Below are positions 14,721 to 20,707 of a stretch of 20,707 nt of DNA, piece by piece (the first letter of the stretch is position 1; the number at the start of each line of letters is the position of its first letter). Source of the DNA: Bacteroidales bacterium (GTDB taxonomy: Bacteria; Bacteroidota; Bacteroidia; Bacteroidales; Bacteroidaceae); NCBI GenBank assembly GCA_004552195.1, contig SFPC01000026.1, positions 1 through 20,707 of the forward strand, in the 5' to 3' direction. Both the position numbers and the translations under genes were made by a program. The notes beneath the pieces were generated by a model. The model had not been told where the DNA came from and searched no databases. It saw nothing but the letters and a program-made list of their open reading frames with translations.

Positions 14721-14786
14721 TTATAGTTATTTATAGCTTTCTATAGAATTCTCTCGCTATCTATCGCTTCCTATAGCTATCTATCA
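14721..14786. repeat. Degenerate 10-bp periodic repeat
   Basis: Six consecutive 10-bp units begin at 14721, 14731, 14741, 14751, 14761 and 14771 with a partial seventh to 14786. Most read (C/T)TAT(A/C)GnnnT. The minus strand therefore carries AGC-TATAG type motifs once per helical turn, immediately upstream of the metallophosphoesterase start codon at 14701. Confidence 0.8.
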
Positions 14787-14837
14787 AAAAACATAAAGCT
14801 CAAAAGGCACCCCAGCCCTTTAGATTCAAGAGCGGGC

Positions 14838-15881
14838 TTAGCTGTGCCGTTGCTGTTCTTGTTGTTCCTGCCATTTTTCGCGGGCAAACTCCTGCATATC
14901 AGTCACTTTGTCTTTCTCGTCGACGATTTCCGTGCCCAGCATGGTTTCTATGACATCTTCCATGGTCACGATGCCACGGAAGCAGCCGTATTCGTCGATA
15001 ATGATGGAGATATGTTCTTTCTTGGCCAGCAGTTTCTCCCAGATGTTCGACACCGGTTCCGTTTCCTGGAACGTGAGTACCGGTCGCACGATGTCCGAGA
15101 GTTTCAGGTCGAACTTGTCCTCGGCCAGTTTTTCCAGGATGTATTGTCGCAGCACGTAGCCCTTGATATAGTCGTCGTTTTCTTCGTTGTAGATGGGTAT
15201 GCGCGAGTAGGTGCGGAACGCCTCGTTGCTGTAGAACTCCTTCAGCGTCATGTTTTCCTCCGCCATTTCCACCACCGAGCTGGGTGTCATAATGTCGCGT
15301 GCTTTCACGTCGTCCAGTTTCAGCAAGTTCTGGATCATGCGGTTCTCTTTCTTCTCCAGCACGCCCTCTTCGGCTCCCACGGTCACCATGGCCGAAACCT
15401 CTTCGCGGCTCACCGACACAGGGTGTTTCTTGCCGGAGAAAATGTGCGTGATGAGTTCCGACATCAGCACCAGCGGGTAAGTGATGAACACCATGCCGTG
15501 GATGATGCGTGCGGAGGTGATGGCCAGCGAGCGCCAGTAAGCCGCGCCGATGGTCTTCGGGATGATTTCGGAAAGAACCAGGATGAGCAGGGTGAGGAGG
15601 GCAGAGGTTAGCGCGAAAAATTCGCTGCCGAAGATCATTTCGCTCTGTGCACCTACGCCGGCTGCACCCACCGTGTGGGCAATGGTGTTGAGCGAAAGGA
15701 TGGCTGAGATGGGCTTGTCGATGTTCTGTTTATACTTCTTCAGTAGTGCCGCGCCCGGTCTGCCCTCTTGTTCGAGCATCGTAACGAAAGACATAGGAAT
15801 GGAGAGCAGTACGGCTTCAAGAATAGAGCAGAGAAATGAAATGCCTAAAGCTGTGAAAAGATAGAGGAGTAAAAGCCCCAT
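14838..15881 (-). CDS. CNNM-domain membrane protein with CBS pair
   Basis: This belongs to the CNNM/CorC (hemolysin C-like) family, linked to magnesium or other divalent cation efflux. Of 347 residues, about 1-150 form the DUF21/CNNM membrane domain, including ILSLNTIAHTVGAAGVGA (61-78) and SEIIPKTIGA (104-113). Two CBS domains follow at roughly 193-255 (VKARDIMTPSSVVEM, SRIPIYNEENDDYIKGYV) and 262-320 (IIIDEYGCFRGIVTMEDVIE, then MLGTEIVDE). The C-terminal CorC_HlyC transporter-associated domain found in longer members is absent; the protein ends in a charged Gln/Glu-rich tail. It is probably transcribed from the promoter at 16039 and may share its transcript with the metallophosphoesterase gene. 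Confidence 0.87.
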   Translation of the reverse strand: MGLLLLYLFTALGISFLCSILEAVLLSIPMSFVTMLEQEGRPGAALLKKYKQNIDKPISAILSLNTIAHTVGAAGVGAQSEMIFGSEFFALTSALLTLLILVLSEIIPKTIGAAYWRSLAITSARIIHGMVFITYPLVLMSELITHIFSGKKHPVSVSREEVSAMVTVGAEEGVLEKKENRMIQNLLKLDDVKARDIMTPSSVVEMAEENMTLKEFYSNEAFRTYSRIPIYNEENDDYIKGYVLRQYILEKLAEDKFDLKLSDIVRPVLTFQETEPVSNIWEKLLAKKEHISIIIDEYGCFRGIVTMEDVIETMLGTEIVDEKDKVTDMQEFAREKWQEQQEQQRHS

Positions 15882-16035
15882 GTAAGAACGTATTGGTTAA
15901 ACGGAAACCCCTGGCCCACAATAAGCTTAGTTTATGGATGTGCCCCGGTCGGAGTGCTTTAAGATGCACGGCGACTGACGTAGGGAGCGGTTTGTTGGAC
16001 AAAAAGCTAAATTGCCCCGCATTTTACGATATCGG

Positions 16036-16118
16036 GTGCAAAGATAGTGCAAGGCGAGCGCAAAGCAAAATGAAAAGCCTTGGATTTTCATTTTCTTTGC
16101 CGAGCCGCCGCCTATCTT
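16036..16118 (-). repeat. Structured promoter-associated module, copy 1
   Basis: Written on the plus strand, the conserved left flank GATAGTGCAAGGCGAG leads into a stem, GCAAAG/CTTTGC and AAAATGAAAA/TTTTCATTTT with a short loop. The conserved right flank GCCGAGCCGCCGCCTAT follows. GATAG and CTATC close the whole unit. The left end overlaps the -7 box of the CNNM gene. The copy at 20508-20594 shares the flanks but has a different, still paired stem. Confidence 0.85.
16039..16069 (-). promoter_or_regulatory. Promoter of the CNNM gene
   Basis: On the minus strand TATCTTTG (16046-16039) followed by C is a full -7 box. TTTG (16069-16066) lies 19 nt upstream of it, inside the stem of the structured module. 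The leader to the start codon at 15881 would be about 150 nt. Confidence 0.6.
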
Positions 16119-16130
16119 GGCGAAGCAAAG

Positions 16131-16330
16131 TGTGCAAGGCGAGCGCAAAGCAAAATGAAAAGCCGTGCAAAGTGAGAGAAAAGAAAGAAAAACCGCAAGG
16201 TTTTGCAATTTCTTTTCCGAACTGCCGCCGGCTTTATTCAAAAGCCGTGCAAAGTGAGAGAAAAGAAAGAAAAAAACCGCAAGGTTTTGCAATTTCTTTT
16301 CCGAACTGAAGCCAATGTTATGAAGTATGT
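16131..16330 (-). repeat. Stacked degenerate module copies with an 82-bp direct repeat
   Basis: The left part of a second module copy (GTGCAAGGCGAGCGCAAAGC, from 16132) is followed by two near-identical units at 16158-16224 and 16240-16308. Each of these has a GAAAAGAAAG...CTTTC-type stem capped by ACCGCAAGGT and a right flank CCGAACTG related to CCGAGCCG. The last unit ends in ATGTTATGAA, as does the copy near 20588-20596. The unit offset is 82 bp; the second unit has two extra A. All copies face the same way. Confidence 0.8.
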
Positions 16331-16376
16331 ACAAAGAAAGTCACCGGCAGAGCGGAAGGAAACCGCTTTACCGGTG
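16331..16376 (-). terminator. Terminator of the sod-rubredoxin transcript
   Basis: CACCGG (16342-16347) and CCGGTG (16371-16376) form the base of a hairpin with an inner AGCGG/CCGCT stem. On the minus strand it is followed by a T-rich stretch (ACTTTCTTTG). It lies 37 bp after the rubredoxin stop codon. Confidence 0.65.
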
Positions 16377-16412
16377 GCTGTGTCAAAATGTTTTGGAAAA
16401 GGGAGTTGGAAG

Positions 16413-16577
16413 TTATTCCACCACCTCTTCAAACTGGTCTTTGCCTACGCCGCAGAGGGGGCAAACCCAATCGTCGGGAATGTCTTCAAAGGCAGTTCCG
16501 GGTTCAATACCACCTTCGGGGTCGCCCACGGCAGGGTCGTACACCCATTGGCACACAACGCAATAGTATTTTTTCAT
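16413..16577 (-). CDS. Rubredoxin
   Basis: Rubredoxin is a small cytoplasmic iron protein that passes single electrons, often to peroxide- or superoxide-detoxifying enzymes in anaerobes. The 54-residue product is the standard size. Four cysteines bind iron in two knuckles: [12 protein letters not shown] (C6, C9) and [14 protein letters not shown] (C39, C42). The conserved acidic and aromatic core ([20 protein letters not shown]) is intact. The start lies 25 bp behind the superoxide dismutase gene on the same strand, so both are probably on one transcript, pointing to oxidative-stress defence. The electron donor and acceptor are not encoded nearby. Confidence 0.95.
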   Translation of the reverse strand: MKKYYCVVCQWVYDPAVGDPEGGIEPGTAFEDIPDDWVCPLCGVGKDQFEEVVE

Positions 16578-16602
16578 GTGGATGTGAATAAAATGTGAAA
16601 GG

Positions 16603-17202
16603 TTAATAATAAAGCGTACAGTCGTCGCGCATCATGCGGCATTCCACCTTTTCCCAGTTGATGAGGTGCCAGTAGTTGGTCACATAGTCGGCGCGGCGGT
16701 TCTGATAATCTAAGTAGTAAGCATGTTCCCACACGTCGATGCACAGCAGCGGGTTCATGTTTCGTGTCAGCGGGTTGCCCGCATTGGGTTCGGCCAGCAC
16801 GTGCAGTTGGCGCTCGTTGTCGATGGCCAACCACACCCAGCCCGAACCGAACAGGCTGATGGCCGTATCGCAGAACAGTTTCTTGAAGTTGTCCAGGCTG
16901 CCAAAAGCCGCACAGAGCGTTTGGCTGAGCATCGGACTCATAGATACGGGATGCGGACTGAGCTGTTTGAAAAAGAGGATGTGGTTCCAGGCTTGTGCGG
17001 CGTTGTTGTAGAGCGGTCCTGAAGCCCGGCAAATGATTTCCTTCAAAGGCAAATCCTCGTAGGGGGTGCCTACGATCAAACGGTTCACGTTGTCCAAGTA
17101 AGTTTTCAGGTGCTTGCCATGATGGTAAGCCAGCGTCTCGGCACTCATGCGGGGTTCGAGCGCATCCTGCCCGTAAGGCAGTTCCAACATCTTGTGTGTC
17201 AT
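16603..17202 (-). CDS. sod: Iron/manganese superoxide dismutase
   Basis: This enzyme converts superoxide to oxygen and hydrogen peroxide. In the 199-residue protein all four metal ligands are present: H27 in [12 protein letters not shown]74 in [11 protein letters not shown], and D156 and H160 in [22 protein letters not shown]70 sits at the position where iron-type enzymes place the active-site glutamine, so an iron or cambialistic enzyme is more likely than a strict manganese one. There is no signal peptide. The last ten residues ([11 protein letters not shown]) are unlike the usual tail of the family. It is the first gene of a pair with rubredoxin. I saw no clear -7 box upstream. Confidence 0.94.
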   Translation of the reverse strand: MTHKMLELPYGQDALEPRMSAETLAYHHGKHLKTYLDNVNRLIVGTPYEDLPLKEIICRASGPLYNNAAQAWNHILFFKQLSPHPVSMSPMLSQTLCAAFGSLDNFKKLFCDTAISLFGSGWVWLAIDNERQLHVLAEPNAGNPLTRNMNPLLCIDVWEHAYYLDYQNRRADYVTNYWHLINWEKVECRMMRDDCTLYY

Positions 17203-17439
17203 AGGCTTTCAAGTGATAAAAAGGTGAATAATGCTCTTTATTGGCGGCAAGTTCGGCATTTATTTTGAATGGTGGCAAGCAAAAAAGTCGAAAATATTCC
17301 ACCTTTTGTATCTTTTCGCTTTTTTTTCTTTATAAAAACGCACTTTGTGTGATGCAGTTGGCATTTGGGGAGATAAAACGTCCGGTTTGGGCGTGGGATG
17401 TCGGGTCTTGTAGGATAGGAAACGGGGGGTGAGCCGCTT

Positions 17440-18897
17440 TCAGGTGACGGGCATTTTGGCATCCGTGATGCTGAAAATTTTGTCAAAGTGCTTTCTCCAA
17501 ATGTTTTCCGCAATGCCTATTTGCAGGCCGTAGAAGCGTGTGCCGCCGGTGCGGTGGTGTGCCATTTGGCGGAGCAGTTCGTCGGACACGGCCGGAATGC
17601 GGAAATCCGTTATCCAGAGCACGTCCGAGGTGGCGTGCTCCGGGTGGTTGTCGAGCAGCGAAAACGTGGCCTGCAGCATGGCCCGTGCATCGGTGCTGCC
17701 GGTCGGACGTTCGCGGAAGAAGCGGAGCAACTCCGTGCGGTCGCGTAGCACATCGATGGGCACGGCCCGCACGGCAAATGCAATGAGGTAACACGGCCGT
17801 TGCTGCCTGTGGCACAGTTCGGCCAGCCGCATGGTCAGCGAAAAGGCAATCTGTCCCGGCTCGCCCATCATGCTGCCCGAACGGTCTACGCACACAATCA
17901 TGGGACCCTTGGGGCGGGCCGGTTTCGTGTGCAGGCTACGGGCCGGATTCAGCATCTCGCTGCGGTGGTTGAAGGTCTGTAATTGTTGGGTCAGGTATTT
18001 CCGTAAAAAGATTTCCTCCAGTGCGGGGTCAAGCCATTGTGCCAGTTCCGAGGGGAGCAGTGCCCCGATGTCGTGCCCCTGGCTGATACCGGCAATGTCG
18101 CTTGGCGCGGCGTGGGTCAGGGCTTCCGTATGGCCAGAACCCGTTTTTTGCCGCAGGGTGCCGGCTGGGTTGGCTTTGCGGCCCATGATGTCTGTGATTT
18201 GTTCCAGCACCTTGTATTTCCGTTGCAGCTTGGCGATTTTGGCCAGACGTTCAAATTCCAGCGAGTTCCACCGTCCGCCCATCAATGCCCAGGTCTGGAA
18301 AAACGTCACTTCGTCAATGCCGTGTTCCGCCAGGTAGTCCGGGGCAGCGCGCAGGTTGGTGCGCAGCAAGCGGTCCTGCATCTCTCGGCGTTCGTCCAAC
18401 GCTTGTCGGTTTTGCGCTTCGAGGTGTAGGTTGAGGTGGTCTTGCCAGTTGTCCAGAAAGTTCTGCCAGGTGCCATCGTCGTTCCAGCGTCCTTCCTCGC
18501 CGAATTCATGCTCGTAGAAAGCACGTTCAAAACCTTGTCCCTCATACTTCCCGGCCACTTGCTGCACCAGTGCCAACCATCCGCCGCGCCGGTTCGTCAG
18601 GCTCCAGCAGGAGGCGGCTTCTATTTGCTTCTGTTCCGCCGACGCGCGTTGCAGGTGGTAGTTGGCCTTTTGCAGCATGAGCGAAACGAACTGCACCATG
18701 GTGTCTATAAAGATGCGAGCGCACACCGGGCTGCCCAACACTTGGGCGCGCAGCGTGACGTCGCTCATGATCTGCGTCAGGTAGGAGGCAATGGCGTCTT
18801 CGCGGTGAAGTTCGGGAGCTTCGCACTCGCCGGTTTCGGCAAAGTGTTGCAACAGGTGCATGTAGACCGCCGGTGTGTAGCCTTTTTGCTTATTCAT
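17440..18897 (-). CDS. viaA: VWA-domain protein, ViaA-like
   Basis: ViaA is the von Willebrand-factor-A partner of the MoxR-type ATPase RavA. In E. coli the pair interacts with respiratory enzymes and the inducible lysine decarboxylase. The protein here has 485 residues, close to the E. coli length. Residues 1-310 are a helical, family-specific part without known catalytic motifs. Residues about 330-480 form the VWA domain, with the metal-ion-dependent adhesion site DRSGSMMG (D338, S340, S342), the threonine region PTGSTDA (399-404) and the third-site ITDFRIP (D431). The start codon overlaps the end of the ATPase gene by 8 bp, which implies coupled translation. No transmembrane segment is seen. 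Confidence 0.85.
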   Translation of the reverse strand: MNKQKGYTPAVYMHLLQHFAETGECEAPELHREDAIASYLTQIMSDVTLRAQVLGSPVCARIFIDTMVQFVSLMLQKANYHLQRASAEQKQIEAASCWSLTNRRGGWLALVQQVAGKYEGQGFERAFYEHEFGEEGRWNDDGTWQNFLDNWQDHLNLHLEAQNRQALDERREMQDRLLRTNLRAAPDYLAEHGIDEVTFFQTWALMGGRWNSLEFERLAKIAKLQRKYKVLEQITDIMGRKANPAGTLRQKTGSGHTEALTHAAPSDIAGISQGHDIGALLPSELAQWLDPALEEIFLRKYLTQQLQTFNHRSEMLNPARSLHTKPARPKGPMIVCVDRSGSMMGEPGQIAFSLTMRLAELCHRQQRPCYLIAFAVRAVPIDVLRDRTELLRFFRERPTGSTDARAMLQATFSLLDNHPEHATSDVLWITDFRIPAVSDELLRQMAHHRTGGTRFYGLQIGIAENIWRKHFDKIFSITDAKMPVT

Positions 18898-20488
18898 TGT
18901 ACAGCAATTTGCGGATGTCGGCCCGGGTTAAAGCTATCTGTTTGTAAAAGGCCGGCAGTTGGGCGTCTATGAAAGAACAATCAGCCGGGGTAATGAAAAT
19001 ATTATCTTTCAAACGTTTCACCAGTTGCTCTAATTGAATGCAGATTGCTTCGGTTTGCGCCTCGTAGTCAGGTAAAGAAATGGGCTCCTGCGGGGGTGTA
19101 TGCGCAGAAGGGATGTCACCAAGCAAACCCGCCGATGGATTGAGCAAAGCACTACCTTTCTGACGCATTTTGAAGGCTACACCATTTATATATATATGTG
19201 TGTTATCGCGGCACAGGGTAACTTGTTCCACCTTTTGGGGTTGTGTGGCTGTGGGCCAATCAGGCGAAAACATCCGCACAATGCTTCTTCCGGGACGGGA
19301 GGGGTCGGCGTAGATGATGCCTTGTGCCGGAGAGGTGTGTGCCGAAGAAGTGCCACGCATGGGCATCCGCTTGAAATCGGTGATGAATACATACGTGTGC
19401 CCCGTGCCGTGGTTTTCTATTTGGTAGAAGAAACCGTCGGTTATCAGCAGGTTGTCGTCGCGGTGGTCGCCTTCGCGTTGGGCTTTCTGCAACGCTTCGT
19501 GGGCACGGCGGACCCGCAAATCGGCCTTAACGGTTTGTGCCAGCTGTTCCAACTGTTTTTGCAATGGGGACGTTGCGGCTTGCCATACAATGCGGCGGAC
19601 GGTGGCAATCTCTTCCGGCTCGTTCCACAAGCAGTGGTACAGAGGTAACATGTCCTCCACATCAGCCTCCGGACGGTCCTGCAAGTAGGCCGAAGTGCGC
19701 AACAGTCGTGCTATGTGTTTCCAACGGCGGTCGCTGATGTATATGCTGCGTGGCAAGTCGCTACCTTCAGGTGTTACTCTTTGTAGGGATTGCCGAATGA
19801 GGCTGATGACATTCAGTAGGGCAGGGGAGAGGGGTAGCGATTGGGCTTCCTGTTGCCATTGTTTGTACTCGGCCTGTTGTATGGAGGCTTGGGGAACCGG
19901 GGTCAACACGTCTGATTCCTGTTCGCACAGCATCTGCCGGAACACGGCTTCTTCTTTGATGTTGCTGCACACCAACCGGATGAGAAAACGGTCCCACAGG
20001 GCTTCCAAACCTTCGCCTTTTGCCGGCAATTCGTTCGACGCGGCCACCAGCAACTTGAGGGGAAGCTGTTCTTCGCGGTTGCCGTTGCGGAAGAGCTTCT
20101 CATTCATTACCGTCAAAAGCGTGTTTTGTATGGCCGGTCCGGCTTTCCATATCTCGTCAAGGAACACCACGTCGGCTGTGGGCAGGTAGCCCGTCGTGGT
20201 GCGTTCGTAGCAATCGTCCGTTTTGAGCCGCGCAATGCTGACGGGGCCGAACAGCTCGTCGGGGGTGGAGAAGCGCGACATCAGGTATTCAAACGACGTG
20301 GCTTGTGCAAAGGCCGTTTTCAGCCGGCGTGCCACCATCGATTTTGCTACCCCCGGTGGTCCTAACAGTAGTAGATTTTCTCCGGCTAAAGCTGCGAGAA
20401 GAGCCATGGATGTTTCCGTCTCCTTTTCATAAATACCCTTTTGCAAATCGGCAATTAAGTGTGCAATGCGTTGTTTGAGTTGTGCCAT
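18890..20488 (-). CDS. ravA: MoxR-family AAA+ ATPase, RavA-like
   Basis: This is a cytoplasmic hexamer-forming AAA+ ATPase of 532 residues. Walker A is LLGPPGVAKS (41-50), Walker B is VVFLDEIWKAGPA (107-119), sensor 1 is LLVAASNELP (146-155), and the arginine region is LWDRFLIR (164-171). The FEYLMSRFSTPDELFGPVSI block is typical of the MoxR/RavA branch. The C-terminal third holds a beta-rich insert and helices, as in RavA. The chosen ATG at 20488 gives MAQLKQRIAHLI. An in-frame ATG at 20524 would add 12 residues, but it lies upstream of the predicted transcription start and inside the repeat module, so it is rejected. It forms an overlapping pair with the viaA-like gene. The cellular client in this phylum is unknown. 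Confidence 0.87.
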   Translation of the reverse strand: MAQLKQRIAHLIADLQKGIYEKETETSMALLAALAGENLLLLGPPGVAKSMVARRLKTAFAQATSFEYLMSRFSTPDELFGPVSIARLKTDDCYERTTTGYLPTADVVFLDEIWKAGPAIQNTLLTVMNEKLFRNGNREEQLPLKLLVAASNELPAKGEGLEALWDRFLIRLVCSNIKEEAVFRQMLCEQESDVLTPVPQASIQQAEYKQWQQEAQSLPLSPALLNVISLIRQSLQRVTPEGSDLPRSIYISDRRWKHIARLLRTSAYLQDRPEADVEDMLPLYHCLWNEPEEIATVRRIVWQAATSPLQKQLEQLAQTVKADLRVRRAHEALQKAQREGDHRDDNLLITDGFFYQIENHGTGHTYVFITDFKRMPMRGTSSAHTSPAQGIIYADPSRPGRSIVRMFSPDWPTATQPQKVEQVTLCRDNTHIYINGVAFKMRQKGSALLNPSAGLLGDIPSAHTPPQEPISLPDYEAQTEAICIQLEQLVKRLKDNIFITPADCSFIDAQLPAFYKQIALTRADIRKLLYNE

Positions 20489-20507
20489 TTTAGTTTGTCC
20501 TATTTGC

Positions 20508-20594
20508 GTGCAAAGATAGTGCAAGGCGAGAGCAGAGTAAAAAGGAAAGCCGAAGGATTTGCTTTTTCTATGCCGAGCCGCCGCCTATGTTATG
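20508..20594 (-). repeat. Structured promoter-associated module, copy 2
   Basis: The flanks GATAGTGCAAGGCGAG and GCCGAGCCGCCGCCTAT are the same as in the copy at 16036-16118. The stem between them is different in sequence (GCAGAGTAAAAAGGAAAGCC against GGATTTGCTTTTTCTATGC) yet still pairs along most of its length. The left end overlaps the -7 box of the ravA-like gene. Confidence 0.8.
20511..20541 (-). promoter_or_regulatory. Promoter of the ravA-viaA transcript
   Basis: On the minus strand TATCTTTG (20518-20511) followed by C is a full -7 box. TTTA (20541-20538), three of four bases of the -33 box, lies 19 nt upstream. Transcription would start near 20504, giving a leader of only about 16 nt. 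Confidence 0.6.
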
Positions 20595-20707
20595 AAAAGT
20601 AAGTTGTAACGGCACACAAAGAGGGCACAAGAAAAAGCACAATTCGGCACACAAGAAAACACACACTGAACGCATTGAAAATCAGACGTTTTCAGCCATC
20701 GCTGAAA

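Larger units (their letters stand above)
15882..16412. other. Intergenic region filled with structured repeat modules
   Basis: There is no real gene. Nearly all of 16036-16330 consists of one complete and several degenerate copies of the structured module described separately. Open frames on both strands here (for example 15893-16309 and 15927-16334) only translate the repeats. The left part, 15882-16035, is the leader of the CNNM gene, and 16331-16412 holds the terminator of the sod-rubredoxin pair. Confidence 0.7.

Noticed and set aside
15893..16334. Open frames on both strands with repeated Lys/Phe-rich peptides
   Set aside because: They are translations of the structured repeat modules and extend through promoter boxes.
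20489..20524. Upstream start for the RavA-like protein adding 12 residues
   Set aside because: It lies upstream of the predicted transcription start and overlaps the -7 box and repeat module; the peptide HYLCT recurs in the module translation near 16040.

Overview
The window comes from a member of the Bacteroidota, most likely order Bacteroidales. Three things support this: a primary-type sigma factor of the short 286-residue Bacteroidota form, several promoters of the TTTG / TAnnTTTG type specific to this phylum, and an RnBP-type (N-acylglucosamine 2-epimerase) route for sialic acid. I cannot name the genus from sequence alone.

Layout. Positions 1-1434 are AT-rich and almost gene-free, with two hairpins, a TGTAAA-rich control region and one doubtful 58-codon gene. 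At 1435-3520 (+) lies a compact run: an XRE-type DNA-binding protein, the 23S rRNA methyltransferase RlmH, and a secreted endonuclease/exonuclease/phosphatase-family protein whose start overlaps rlmH. A sigma-70 factor follows (3815-4675, +) with a strong terminator. Positions 4748-5558 are a non-coding gap holding a nested inverted repeat and a 21-bp tandem repeat.

Positions 5559-10369 (+) form a GC-rich sialic acid operon: N-acetylneuraminate lyase, a single protein joining a periplasmic six-bladed (kelch, mutarotase-type) propeller to a sodium:solute symporter, and an N-acylglucosamine 2-epimerase. Read together, the cell would convert sialic acid to its usable anomer at the mouth of the importer, take it up with sodium, cleave it to ManNAc plus pyruvate, and epimerise ManNAc to GlcNAc. 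A second transcript (promoter near 10694) carries a CAT-like amino acid permease and a YhcH/NanQ-family protein, a family that includes a sialic acid anomerase, and ends at a long hairpin. An AraC regulator remnant lies just beyond it.

From 13547 onward all genes are on the minus strand: a membrane-anchored metallophosphoesterase, a CNNM/CBS membrane protein, a superoxide dismutase-rubredoxin pair, and a RavA-ViaA type MoxR ATPase/VWA pair whose genes overlap.

The most unusual non-coding feature is a family of about 80-bp structured modules, with conserved flanks around a variable but still paired hairpin stem. One copy each sits directly upstream of the promoter boxes of the CNNM gene and the ravA-like gene, and extra degenerate copies are stacked at 16120-16330. 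The best protein-level novelty is the mutarotase-symporter fusion.
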